The notes beneath the pieces were generated by a model. The model saw nothing but the letters and a program-made list of their open reading frames with translations. It searched no databases and had not been told where the DNA came from. 54,958 nucleotides of DNA. Source: an uncultured Dorea sp. (lineage in GTDB: Bacteria; Bacillota; Clostridia; Lachnospirales; Lachnospiraceae). The DNA is taken from the NCBI GenBank assembly GCA_910585725.1, contig CAJUFA010000025.1, forward strand, positions 1 to 54,958. Direction: 5' to 3'. This document shows positions 27,222 to 35,623 of the stretch, piece after piece. Within the stretch, counting starts at the first letter, position 1. Each line of letters opens with the position of its first letter. The translations under genes were made by a program, and so were the position numbers.

Positions 27222-28319
27222 ATGAATGACGGAATAAGACAGACGGTAACAGAATGCAGGCCGGGTTCGAAGCAGCAGGAGGATCTGGAGTGGCTTGCAG
27301 AGCATAGTGAGTATCTTGAATTATACAGAAATGCGGTTGTTTTTATTACGGGTGCAACCGGACTGATTGGATCGAGTCTGGTAAAATTATTTTTATGCTG
27401 CAACCGGAAGAAGGATATGAATATCCAAATCATTGCGGCGGTCCGCAATCCGGAAAAAGCAAAGGAAATATTCGGCGGCCTGCTTTCGGCGCCGGGGCTT
27501 AGGCTATACGTGGGAGACGTTACTTCTCCTATTGTATATGAGGGAAGGATCGATTATATTTTCCACACGGCGAGCGTTACGGCTTCCAAAATGATGGTAG
27601 AACATCCGGTATATACGATTGAGACTGCGTATGAAGGTACGAAAAATATATTAGAAACGGCGAAAGACCATTTGGTAAAGGGAATGGTATACGTGTCTTC
27701 GATGGAGGTTTACGGGATACCGGACGCTTCTTTGGGAGAAGTAAAGGAGCCGCAGTTAGGATATATAGACATAGGAAATGTTAGAAGCAGTTATTCGGAA
27801 GGGAAACGTATCTGTGAATGTCTGTGTTCTGCATATGCGGCTGAATTCAGTGTGCCGGTCAGGTCTGCCAGGTTAGCCCAGACATTTGGAGCCGGCATTC
27901 TCCGGTCGGACAATCGGGTATACGCACAGTTTGCGAGAAGCGCGATCCGTGGTACGGACATTATTCTGCATTCGGACGGAATGTCAGAAGGGAATTATTG
28001 TTATATAAGGGATGTGTTGGAGGCTCTGCTACTCTTAGGCGTCAAAGGCGAGAGTGGTGAAGCTTACAATGTCGTGAATGAAGATTCTCATATGAGGATT
28101 GTAGATATGGCGAATATGGTCGCCGGGCAGATCGCGGGAGGGAAGATCAAAGTGGCGTTCGATATACCGGAGTCGGCGCTGACATACGGATATGCCCCAT
28201 CTGTGAAGATGAAGCTTTCCGGTGAAAAATTAAGGGCGCTTGGATGGAGGCCTGCCATTGATTTGACGGAGACATATAGACGAATGATTGAGGATATGAA
28301 GTTGGAAGAAGCAGATTAG
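27222..28319 (+). CDS. NAD-dependent epimerase/dehydratase (extended SDR)
   Basis: The Rossmann motif VFITGATGLIGSSL (about 42-55), the SSMEVYG segment and the active-site pattern S-YSEGK (near 190) identify an extended SDR that acts on a nucleotide sugar. The frame is open from TTG 27207, but AGAGGAA at 27211-27217 points to ATG 27222. The enzyme may supply a sugar for the polymer; its specificity is unknown. It is the third gene of the operon and is followed at once by a strong terminator. Confidence 0.85.
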   Translation: MNDGIRQTVTECRPGSKQQEDLEWLAEHSEYLELYRNAVVFITGATGLIGSSLVKLFLCCNRKKDMNIQIIAAVRNPEKAKEIFGGLLSAPGLRLYVGDVTSPIVYEGRIDYIFHTASVTASKMMVEHPVYTIETAYEGTKNILETAKDHLVKGMVYVSSMEVYGIPDASLGEVKEPQLGYIDIGNVRSSYSEGKRICECLCSAYAAEFSVPVRSARLAQTFGAGILRSDNRVYAQFARSAIRGTDIILHSDGMSEGNYCYIRDVLEALLLLGVKGESGEAYNVVNEDSHMRIVDMANMVAGQIAGGKIKVAFDIPESALTYGYAPSVKMKLSGEKLRALGWRPAIDLTETYRRMIEDMKLEEAD

Positions 28320-28325
28320 TTTTGG

Positions 28326-28376
28326 TCTTCCGTATACTGATTTTGTCGGAATGAGTATACGGAAGATTTTGTGTTT
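28326..28376 (+). terminator. rho-independent terminator of the cytidylyltransferase operon
   Basis: A perfect 13-bp stem (28326-28338 with 28354-28366) is followed by TTTTGTGTTTT on the plus strand. It separates this operon from the convergent minus-strand transferase gene. Confidence 0.85.
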
Positions 28377-28388
28377 TATAACGTCAAG

Positions 28389-29531
28389 TTATAAGTTCTT
28401 CAGCAGATATTTTGTAATGGTCTTGGAGGCGTTTCCTTTTTCAAAACTTCCAAGATCCAGGAGATGTTTTTCGATATTTTCGGCGTATTGCTTTGGATCG
28501 AAAGATTTTATGTTTTGGATAAGCTCTTCTACATTTTCTGCCAGCGGATATGGCCAGGTGTGAATATCAGAGTAGAATCCCCGCTTCAGATCGTATTTGT
28601 TCAGATCTGTGGCATATAGAAGACAAGGTTTTCCGGTCAATGCAAAATCCCATATAGATGAAGAGTAATCCGTAACGAGTATGTCCGAAGCATAGAGGAG
28701 TTCCTGCATATCAGGATATAGAGAAGCGTCGATATAGGCCGACGTTTTCGGCAGTTGATCCATGACAAAATAATGCATTCTGAGCAATATATGCCATTTC
28801 CCGCCGAATGCTTCTGTAAGCGCCTGACGGATTGCTTCATAATCCAGCGAATAGTCGGAGGCTTTCTTGTCATTTCGGTAAGTCGGGGCATAGAGCAGGA
28901 GCTTGTCATCGTCTGGTATGGCGAAATGGCTCCGTATTTTATGGTATAATTCAGGTTTGTCCTGGGAGACGAGAATATCATTACGCGGCATGCCGATCTC
29001 CAGGACCTTTCCGGTGTGGCAGAAACTTTGTCTTATAGTCATCTGGGTAAATGCGCGGGAACTGGAAAGATAGATACACGGAGTCTTCCGTGACAGTTCG
29101 GCGCGTTTTTGTTTTTCAGCTGTTTCTTTCATATATGCGTTGCCGACGCGCTTGTAAGCGCCGCCTCCATGCCAGGTGTTAATCAGAGTCTGTCTGCGCG
29201 TGACAGGGAGCCATGACGGAATCTCGGCATTTGTGATAATATACCTCGACGTCAGGCAGAGTCTCAGAAAAGACAGGGAAAGATATTTCGTCAGGACGAT
29301 CCCCTGCTTTTTTAAATAGATATAATCATCCGGATGTTCGAATCCCCAGACGATATCGAAAGGCAGACGGCGCGCGGCGATATATTCGGAGATATATCTG
29401 GGGTTACAGGAATATTGCTTTCCGTGGTAGCTGAAAAATACGATGCGGTTCTTGTGGAAAGATCCGATCGCTAATATTTTCAATAGTTGTTTCAGGCATC
29501 TGGCAGCCCAGGTTTTAAATTTATCCAACAT
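28389..29531 (-). CDS. CDP-glycerol glycerophosphotransferase family protein (TagB/TagF-like)
   Basis: The 380-residue protein resembles teichoic-acid polymerases and primases, which transfer glycerol- or ribitol-phosphate from a CDP-carrier. Visible family features are NTWHGGGAYKRVG (about 119-131), IGMPRNDIL, LLYAPTYRN and the ATP/CDP-binding-like ILVTDYSSSIWDFALTGKP (about 286-304). A short hydrophobic N-terminal stretch suggests peripheral membrane attachment. It is divergent from a second member of the same family, with adjoining promoters in the 215-base gap. Confidence 0.92.
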   Translation of the reverse strand: MLDKFKTWAARCLKQLLKILAIGSFHKNRIVFFSYHGKQYSCNPRYISEYIAARRLPFDIVWGFEHPDDYIYLKKQGIVLTKYLSLSFLRLCLTSRYIITNAEIPSWLPVTRRQTLINTWHGGGAYKRVGNAYMKETAEKQKRAELSRKTPCIYLSSSRAFTQMTIRQSFCHTGKVLEIGMPRNDILVSQDKPELYHKIRSHFAIPDDDKLLLYAPTYRNDKKASDYSLDYEAIRQALTEAFGGKWHILLRMHYFVMDQLPKTSAYIDASLYPDMQELLYASDILVTDYSSSIWDFALTGKPCLLYATDLNKYDLKRGFYSDIHTWPYPLAENVEELIQNIKSFDPKQYAENIEKHLLDLGSFEKGNASKTITKYLLKNL

Positions 29532-29570
29532 GATTTTCTGCTCCGATCTTTTTTATTTGACAATGTATCT

Positions 29571-29599
29571 ATTATACGATATTGCAGGGAAAGAATCAA
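29571..29599 (-). promoter_or_regulatory. promoter of the minus-strand CDP-glycerol transferase
   Basis: Read on the minus strand, TTGATT (plus-strand 29594-29599) and TATAAT (plus-strand 29571-29576) are separated by 17 bases, about 40 bases upstream of the ATG at 29531. The extended box ATATCGTATAAT also occurs upstream of the TauE gene. Confidence 0.65.
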
Positions 29600-29611
29600 A
29601 TATCTTTTATG

Positions 29612-29640
29612 TTGCTAGATTGTCAAAATGGTGTTATACT
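29612..29640 (+). promoter_or_regulatory. promoter of the plus-strand polymer operon
   Basis: TTGCTA 29612-29617 and TATACT 29635-29640 are separated by 17 bases. The block GTTATACTCTAT is identical to that at 25566-25577. The -35 boxes of this and the minus-strand promoter are only about 12 bases apart, so one regulator could affect both. Confidence 0.65.
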
Positions 29641-29746
29641 CTATAAATGTAGGATTTTCTTTGATTATAAGAAGTGATGACGAGGCGTCCGGTTCGTACG
29701 ATTGCAGGTGGATATATCATATAAAAAGTAAGAAGAGGTTTAGATT

Positions 29747-30955
29747 ATGATTAGTTTGTTGAACGGAGTGCTTAGAATACGTCCGAGAGATATTCCTTCT
29801 ATCGTCAAGTTGTTTTTTACGTTTGCTCCGGCAAAAATATACAAACGTTTGTATAAAGACATATGGATTATAACGGAATATCCTGAAAATGCAAGGGACA
29901 ACGGATATTGGTTATTTAAATATGTCAGAGAAAATTATCCCGAGAAACGGGTTTTTTATCCGATAAAGAGAACGGCCTCTGATTATGAGAAGGTGGCGCA
30001 ATTAGGAAATGTGATTGAATTTGGAGGCTGGAAACACTATTTCCTTTATTGGGCGTCGCATAAATTTATCGGCACGACGAAGTATCACGGTTTTCCGGAT
30101 GAAAGAATGTGCAGCGGAATATTTGAAATGAAACTGCATCGGTTCAAATATATCTTTTTAAATCATGGATTTGCCCGCGGGATATCAAATATTATCAACG
30201 CCAGGAATACAGATTATGATTTGATCATAGCAATGTCTGAATTAGAAAAGAAAATTATGGTAGAGCTTAACGGCCAGCCGGAAGAAAAAGTGAAAGCTGT
30301 CGGATTCTGCAGACATGATAATCTGGACGACAGTCTTTTAGATAAAAAAACAATTGTTGTTATGCCGACATGGCGAAGATGGTTGGACTATCGTCATGAA
30401 GAAGATGAACAGAAGGTAAAGGAAATAAAGAAAAGGTATAAGGAATCCCCATACTATAAAAAGTATATGGAACTGATCAATCATCCCCGGTTATTAAGAT
30501 ATCTGGAAGAGAATGATCTGAAGATTATTTTTTATCTGCATGGTTATGCACAGGCATATTCGGCTACTTTCCGCTCGGATTCCAAAAGAGTGGTTATTGC
30601 GAAAAAGAATAAATATTTTGTACAGGATTTGCTGAAACAGGCCGCTTTTCTGGTTACAGATTATTCTTCGGTCTTTTTCGATTTTGCATATATGAAAAAG
30701 CCTATGGTATATTTTCAGTTTGACGCAGATGAGTTTTCACAAAATCAATATGCGGAAAGCGAGTATTACCAATATTGCAGAGATGGGTTCGGACCGATTA
30801 CAGATACGGTGGACAAGGTTGTTGACGCTATAGAAAGCTCGCATAAGAATAATTTCCGTATGAATCAGAAATATGTGGAACGAGTGGAATTGTTTTTTAA
30901 AGAATTTGGAAAAAATCATTGTCAAAAAATATATAAATTAATTGATGAGCTGTAA
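29747..30955 (+). CDS. CDP-glycerol glycerophosphotransferase family protein (TagF-like)
   Basis: The 402-residue protein is the second TagB/TagF-type transferase. Features include NHGFARGISN (about 144-153), VMPTWRRWLDYR and the conserved LVTDYSSVFFDFAYMKKPMVYFQ block near 303-325. Its N-terminus has a short amphipathic stretch for membrane contact. It sits 12 bases before a flippase, so a CDP-polyol-dependent polymer or decoration step appears coupled with export. The gene is AT-rich compared with the ChW genes. Confidence 0.92.
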   Translation: MISLLNGVLRIRPRDIPSIVKLFFTFAPAKIYKRLYKDIWIITEYPENARDNGYWLFKYVRENYPEKRVFYPIKRTASDYEKVAQLGNVIEFGGWKHYFLYWASHKFIGTTKYHGFPDERMCSGIFEMKLHRFKYIFLNHGFARGISNIINARNTDYDLIIAMSELEKKIMVELNGQPEEKVKAVGFCRHDNLDDSLLDKKTIVVMPTWRRWLDYRHEEDEQKVKEIKKRYKESPYYKKYMELINHPRLLRYLEENDLKIIFYLHGYAQAYSATFRSDSKRVVIAKKNKYFVQDLLKQAAFLVTDYSSVFFDFAYMKKPMVYFQFDADEFSQNQYAESEYYQYCRDGFGPITDTVDKVVDAIESSHKNNFRMNQKYVERVELFFKEFGKNHCQKIYKLIDEL

Positions 30956-30967
30956 GCATAAGGAGTT

Positions 30968-32386
30968 ATGGAAAAAAAGTCAATAAAGATAAATTTTGTT
31001 TTTAATACAATTAAAACTATTATGGTCGTTATTTTTCCGCTGATTTCTTTTCCTTACATTTCAAGGGTCCTTGGAGTCGACGGAGTTGGAAAAGTACAAT
31101 ATTGTACGTCTGTAATTGCTTATTTTGTTTTGTTTGCGTCTCTTGGAATCGGAACATATTCTATCAGAGAAGGTGTAAAAGCAAGAAGCGACCAAAAGGC
31201 TTTTTCAAAATTCCTGAAAGAAATTTTTACTATAAATATGATAACGACCGCGGCCGCCTATTCCATACTTATTTTGCTGTTTGCCGCAGGTTTTTTTCAG
31301 GGAAAAAGGGACATAATGTTTGTCTGCAGTTTTTCGATTTTAGGAACTACCCTGAGCATAGATTGGCTGTATCAACTGATGGAACGATACGTTTATATCA
31401 GTATACGTACGATCATACTGCAGATGGCCGCTTTATTTATGATGTTTTACTTTGTCAGAAACGAGGAGGACGTCCTGATCTATGCAGTGATTACTGTATT
31501 TGCTTCTAAAGGATATTGCTTTTTGAATTTTTTTCAGGCGTGGAAATATTTTGATTTTAAAACCAGAATCCGGTTAGAACTGAAAAAGCATATACGTCCG
31601 ATTTTGATTATCTTTGGTGCGACCTTATCCGTTTCTATTTATATGAATATGGACGTCGTAATGTTGGGGATGTTTTGCGGAGATTATCAGGTAGGAATCT
31701 ATTCTGCCGCGGTGAAAGTGAATGTAGTAGTAAAAAATATACTGACGTCGATCAGCGCGGTCTTGATGCCGAGATTGATAGCCTATCTGGCGAAAGGGGA
31801 ACATAAGAAGTACAAAGAGCTTTTTAAACAGGGAGTTAGCTTGAATCTCTTCTTTTCAGTACCCAGCGCGATAGGATTAGCCATTTTGAGCAGGCAGATT
31901 ATTCTTTTATTTAGCGGCAGAGACTTTCTTCCGGGAGTTTTAACGGGGCAGATACTTGCCGTCAGGCTAGTCTTTTCTGCATTGGATAATATATTTTACA
32001 ATCAAGTGTTAATTCCAAACGGACGGGAGAGAGAGGCTTGTATCGGAACGATAGCTGGAGCGGTGGCAAATTTGATTTTAAACGCCGTTCTCATTCCGAT
32101 GTTTCAGGCGGAAGGAGCGGCGGTCGCTACAGTGATCTCGGAAGGCGTAGTTTTTTTCTATTTTGTAAAATTTACAAAGAATATAATCAGCCTGAGAATG
32201 ATCTTTGAGGGAACAGGCTGTTATATTATAGCGGCGGTAATAATGGGCTGTTGGGTATACGGAGGTTTATATGTTGTTGAAAGCGCAGTACTGCAGCTTT
32301 TTATATTGGTTCCGACGGGCGTGATGATTTATGTTCTCGCCTGGTGGGTCATGAATAAAAAAGTGAGAAAAGCAAAAACTGATTGA
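30968..32386 (+). CDS. Wzx-type polysaccharide flippase (MOP superfamily)
   Basis: The 472-residue protein has 12 or more TM helices. Its start is typical for oligosaccharide flippases (INFVFNTIKTIMVVIFPLISF, then PYISRVLGVDGVGKVQY). It probably moves undecaprenyl-linked repeat units outward. No Wzy-type polymerase is obvious nearby. The window also contains an ABC-type exporter, so two export routes may exist. Confidence 0.92.
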   Translation: MEKKSIKINFVFNTIKTIMVVIFPLISFPYISRVLGVDGVGKVQYCTSVIAYFVLFASLGIGTYSIREGVKARSDQKAFSKFLKEIFTINMITTAAAYSILILLFAAGFFQGKRDIMFVCSFSILGTTLSIDWLYQLMERYVYISIRTIILQMAALFMMFYFVRNEEDVLIYAVITVFASKGYCFLNFFQAWKYFDFKTRIRLELKKHIRPILIIFGATLSVSIYMNMDVVMLGMFCGDYQVGIYSAAVKVNVVVKNILTSISAVLMPRLIAYLAKGEHKKYKELFKQGVSLNLFFSVPSAIGLAILSRQIILLFSGRDFLPGVLTGQILAVRLVFSALDNIFYNQVLIPNGREREACIGTIAGAVANLILNAVLIPMFQAEGAAVATVISEGVVFFYFVKFTKNIISLRMIFEGTGCYIIAAVIMGCWVYGGLYVVESAVLQLFILVPTGVMIYVLAWWVMNKKVRKAKTD

Positions 32387-32406
32387 ATAAAGGAAGTGTT
32401 ACATCA

Positions 32407-34512
32407 ATGTTTAAGATAAGAAAAAGAAATTTGAGAAAAATAAGTGTTAATGTAAGTGTTTTTTTGATTTTTATTTTTGCCGCTTTTGCGCCGGTTTATG
32501 CACAGGAAGAGGCAGGACAATACAATGAATATTTGAAGGCGAATGAATCTGTTAAGGTGTCTTATTCGACTCACGTGCAGAAAAAAGGGTGGCAAGCCGC
32601 CGTTGCGAACGGTGAACGTGCCGGTACAATGGGATTGAACCTGAGAATGGAAGCGCTGCGGATTAATGTTGACAATATAAAGAATTATTCCGGAGATATT
32701 ATATATAGAAGTCATATACAGACGTATGGATGGGAAGGAGAATGGAAGAAGAATAACGAGGTGTCGGGTACGACCGGAAAAGGAAAGAGACTTGAGGCAA
32801 TTCAGATAAAACTGACAAAAGATCTTGAAAAGAAATACGATATTTATTATCGTGTACATGCCCAGACATACGGCTGGCTTGGATGGGCAAAGAACGGTAC
32901 GAGCGCGGGTACTGTCGGCTGCTCTAAGAGGATAGAAGCGATTGAGATCGTAATGGTTGACAAGGGGGGAGCGGCCCCCGGGGAAACACACTACTCCTGT
33001 ATTGATAATAATATCGGGATATCATATTCGTCGCATGTGCAGACTTTCGGATGGCAGGGGAATAAGAAAAACGGCGATACCTCAGGTACGGTTGGAAAGT
33101 CTAAAAGATTGGAAGCGGTCAAGATTAATCTGCTGAATTCTCCGTACACGGGCAGTATCGAATATCAGACGCATATACAGACCTATGGATGGGAAGGACA
33201 ATGGGCTTCAAACGGGCAGTTGTCAGGAACGGAAGGAAAATCAAAGAGATTAGAAGCTATACGGATTCGCCTGACGGGAGAGCTGTCAGAGAAGCTTGAC
33301 GTGTACTATCGCGTTCATTGCCAGAGAATCGGATGGATGGGATGGGCCAAGAACGGAGAGGAGGCCGGAAGTTCAGGATTCTCCTATAGATTAGAGGGGA
33401 TAGAGATCTTATTACTTCCAAAGGGCGCAAGAACCTTTTCGGATGAGACGGCGTTCGTTTCAAAAGACGCTCAGACGGAACCTGCCGATTGGGATGTTGC
33501 AGAAGTTAAGACGAATCTGGAGAAAGCGGAGAGTTCGGTCAATATACCGATAGAATTGAAGTCCGTGCCGGCAGGAACGAATAGTCAGTCGGTGAATTGT
33601 TATTATACATGGAAGAACAATACTACCGGAGAAGAAGGAATCATCGGCGATACTTTATTAGGAAATTCTATAAGCTGGACGCCGCTTGTCTCGGGTGATT
33701 ATACAATTACTATGACTGCGGCAGACGCTAGACAGAGAGAAGTAAAAAAGGAGATTTCGATTAAGATAATCCATGGAGCGATTAATCGGGGAGACGCTTT
33801 TTTTACGGCTCATATGGGATTGAGCAGTCAGGCGCCGAATAATTCTATTCCGGCCTTTGATCTGGCCGGAAAAGCCGGGTTTGATTCTATAGAGGCGGAT
33901 GTTATGGAAACAAAAGACGGTGTTTTTGTTACGTCTCATGATGATAATCTGTCAAATATATGTGCCGTGAACGTGAATATTTCGGATTTAACATATAAAG
34001 AACTGCAGGATTATAATAAGTATCATATCAGTTATGGCAGCAATGTAGGTAAGTATTCTTATGAAGAATTGCGGATTCCGACATTAGAAGAGTATCTGGA
34101 TGTATGTATAACATATGGCTGTATTCCGCAGTTAGATATCAAATGTCTTAAATCAATTGAGAGCGTCGCACAACTGTATAAAATATTATCGGATTATGGC
34201 GTACAGGACAGGGCGATTATAACTTCCTTCGATAACCTGTATTTACAGACGCTGCGTAATATGGATCCCGGTATAAGGCTGACGTATGGGGTTAATTCCA
34301 CACAATATGTAGACGTTAACTGGCTGAAAACGAACAACGTAGGCGTATCTGTTGAATATTCTAAATTATTAGAGAGTAAGATCTACTTTGACAGTGATAT
34401 TGATGTTAATGTCTATACCGTTAACGATAAGGCGGCGGCGGGTATACTGTTGGAGTATGGAATCGATTCCATCACAACGAATCAGATCTTATGGGACGGA
34501 GTGTCTTTGTGA
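32407..34512 (+). CDS. secreted glycerophosphodiester phosphodiesterase-like protein with six ChW repeats
   Basis: The start is ATG 32407 (AAGGAAG ten bases upstream) rather than the TTG at 32383; the 701-residue product then begins with a signal peptide ending near VYA-Q. Six ChW repeats (about 47-350) form two A-B-C triplets. A beta-rich, Ig-like segment follows (about 365-460), then a GDPD domain (about 462-701). His469, Glu496, Asp498 and His511 are kept, but the usual HR is HM (Met470), PENT is PNNS and a later acidic position is Asp577. It may act on glycerophosphate polymers. Unlike the other ChW proteins it has no acidic linker, and it lies inside the polymer operon. Confidence 0.88.
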   Translation: MFKIRKRNLRKISVNVSVFLIFIFAAFAPVYAQEEAGQYNEYLKANESVKVSYSTHVQKKGWQAAVANGERAGTMGLNLRMEALRINVDNIKNYSGDIIYRSHIQTYGWEGEWKKNNEVSGTTGKGKRLEAIQIKLTKDLEKKYDIYYRVHAQTYGWLGWAKNGTSAGTVGCSKRIEAIEIVMVDKGGAAPGETHYSCIDNNIGISYSSHVQTFGWQGNKKNGDTSGTVGKSKRLEAVKINLLNSPYTGSIEYQTHIQTYGWEGQWASNGQLSGTEGKSKRLEAIRIRLTGELSEKLDVYYRVHCQRIGWMGWAKNGEEAGSSGFSYRLEGIEILLLPKGARTFSDETAFVSKDAQTEPADWDVAEVKTNLEKAESSVNIPIELKSVPAGTNSQSVNCYYTWKNNTTGEEGIIGDTLLGNSISWTPLVSGDYTITMTAADARQREVKKEISIKIIHGAINRGDAFFTAHMGLSSQAPNNSIPAFDLAGKAGFDSIEADVMETKDGVFVTSHDDNLSNICAVNVNISDLTYKELQDYNKYHISYGSNVGKYSYEELRIPTLEEYLDVCITYGCIPQLDIKCLKSIESVAQLYKILSDYGVQDRAIITSFDNLYLQTLRNMDPGIRLTYGVNSTQYVDVNWLKTNNVGVSVEYSKLLESKIYFDSDIDVNVYTVNDKAAAGILLEYGIDSITTNQILWDGVSL

Positions 34513-34557
34513 TATAATATGAGTTTAGGCATAATCTAATAGTCAAGGGGAATATGC

Positions 34558-35265
34558 ATGCAAAAGATGACACTAAGAAAGATCATTATTATACCTGTGT
34601 ATAATGAAGAAGAAAATATTGAAAGAACAGTAGAGTCAATCCAAAAGAATGCGTTGGATTTTGATTATATTATTATTAATGACTGTTCTACAGATCATAC
34701 AAGGAAAATCTGTGAGGAAAATGGATTTAATGTAATTAATCTGCCGATTAATTTAGGAATTGGCGGGGCTGTGCAGACAGGCTACCGGTATGCGTACGAG
34801 CAAGGGTATGATGTGGCGGTACAGGTTGACGGGGATGGACAGCATGATCCTAAGTTTTTGGAAAAAATGGCGGTATATCTCCAGGAGAATGGCGTGGATA
34901 TGGTGATTGGATCCAGATTTATTGAAAAGAAAGGATTCCAGTCATCCGCGGCCAGAAGGATAGGGATCAGTTTTTTTTCTATATTAATTAAGATATTAAC
35001 AGGAAAGAAAATTACGGATCCAACATCCGGATTAAGGATGGTCGGAAGAAATGTCATGGATATTTTTTCAAAGGATTATCCAAGGGATTACCCGGAACCG
35101 GAAAGTGTCGTCGCTATTTTAAGAAGAAACCTGAAAGTGAAAGAGATACCTGTTATCATGCATGAAAGGGCGGGAGGCGTGTCTTCTATTTCTTTCAAAA
35201 ACTCTGTTTATTATATGATTAAAGTAACGTTTGCAATATTAATTGAACGGATCAGAAAATATTAG
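34558..35265 (+). CDS. family 2 glycosyltransferase (DPM1-like)
   Basis: The 235-residue protein has a GT-A fold start, KIIIIPVYNEEENI, with INDCSTDHT and the metal-binding DGDGQHDP (about 93-100). ITDPTSGLRM is typical of the dolichyl/undecaprenyl-phosphate sugar transferase group. It lacks the two C-terminal TM helices of the paralogue at 14981 and is followed at 12 bases by a DUF2304 protein, a pairing common in surface-glycan clusters. AAGGGG precedes the ATG; a TATAAT lies at 34513-34518. Confidence 0.87.
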   Translation: MQKMTLRKIIIIPVYNEEENIERTVESIQKNALDFDYIIINDCSTDHTRKICEENGFNVINLPINLGIGGAVQTGYRYAYEQGYDVAVQVDGDGQHDPKFLEKMAVYLQENGVDMVIGSRFIEKKGFQSSAARRIGISFFSILIKILTGKKITDPTSGLRMVGRNVMDIFSKDYPRDYPEPESVVAILRRNLKVKEIPVIMHERAGGVSSISFKNSVYYMIKVTFAILIERIRKY

Positions 35266-35277
35266 GAGAATATCGGT

Positions 35278-35610
35278 ATGATGGATATTAAGATACAATT
35301 AATCATTGGAGTTATCGTAGTATTAGCGTTGGCGGTCATTGTTAATATGATCAGAAAAAAAAGGCTGGAACTTAGATATGCGCTGGCATGGCTTCTGGTT
35401 GGAATATCGATATTGATCCTGGATTGTTTTCCGTATCTGATTGATTGGATGGCAGAGCAGTTTGGAATAGCAGATCCTGTTAATATGCTGTTCTTTTTAG
35501 GTTTTTGTTTTTCTTTAATGATTATATTTGTTCTAACGGTAGCGGTATCAAGGATGTCGATTAGAATTAAGCAGATGGCTCAGGAGATAGCGCTTCATGA
35601 AAAGGGATAA
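35278..35610 (+). CDS. DUF2304 family membrane protein
   Basis: The 110-residue protein has three TM helices separated by short loops, with the family segment RKKRLELRYALAWLLVGI near 23-40. DUF2304 proteins typically sit beside DPM1-like GT2 genes and are thought to help flip or present the lipid-linked sugar. Their biochemical role is not proven. It overlaps or abuts the following glycosyltransferase gene. Confidence 0.82.
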   Translation: MMDIKIQLIIGVIVVLALAVIVNMIRKKRLELRYALAWLLVGISILILDCFPYLIDWMAEQFGIADPVNMLFFLGFCFSLMIIFVLTVAVSRMSIRIKQMAQEIALHEKG

Positions 35611-35623
35611 GGGAAATAATAAA

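Noticed and set aside
32383..32406. TTG 32383 as the start of the GDPD-ChW protein
   Set aside because: It overlaps the flippase stop, lacks a ribosome binding site, and would place eight residues before a good signal peptide; ATG 32407 has AAGGAAG upstream.
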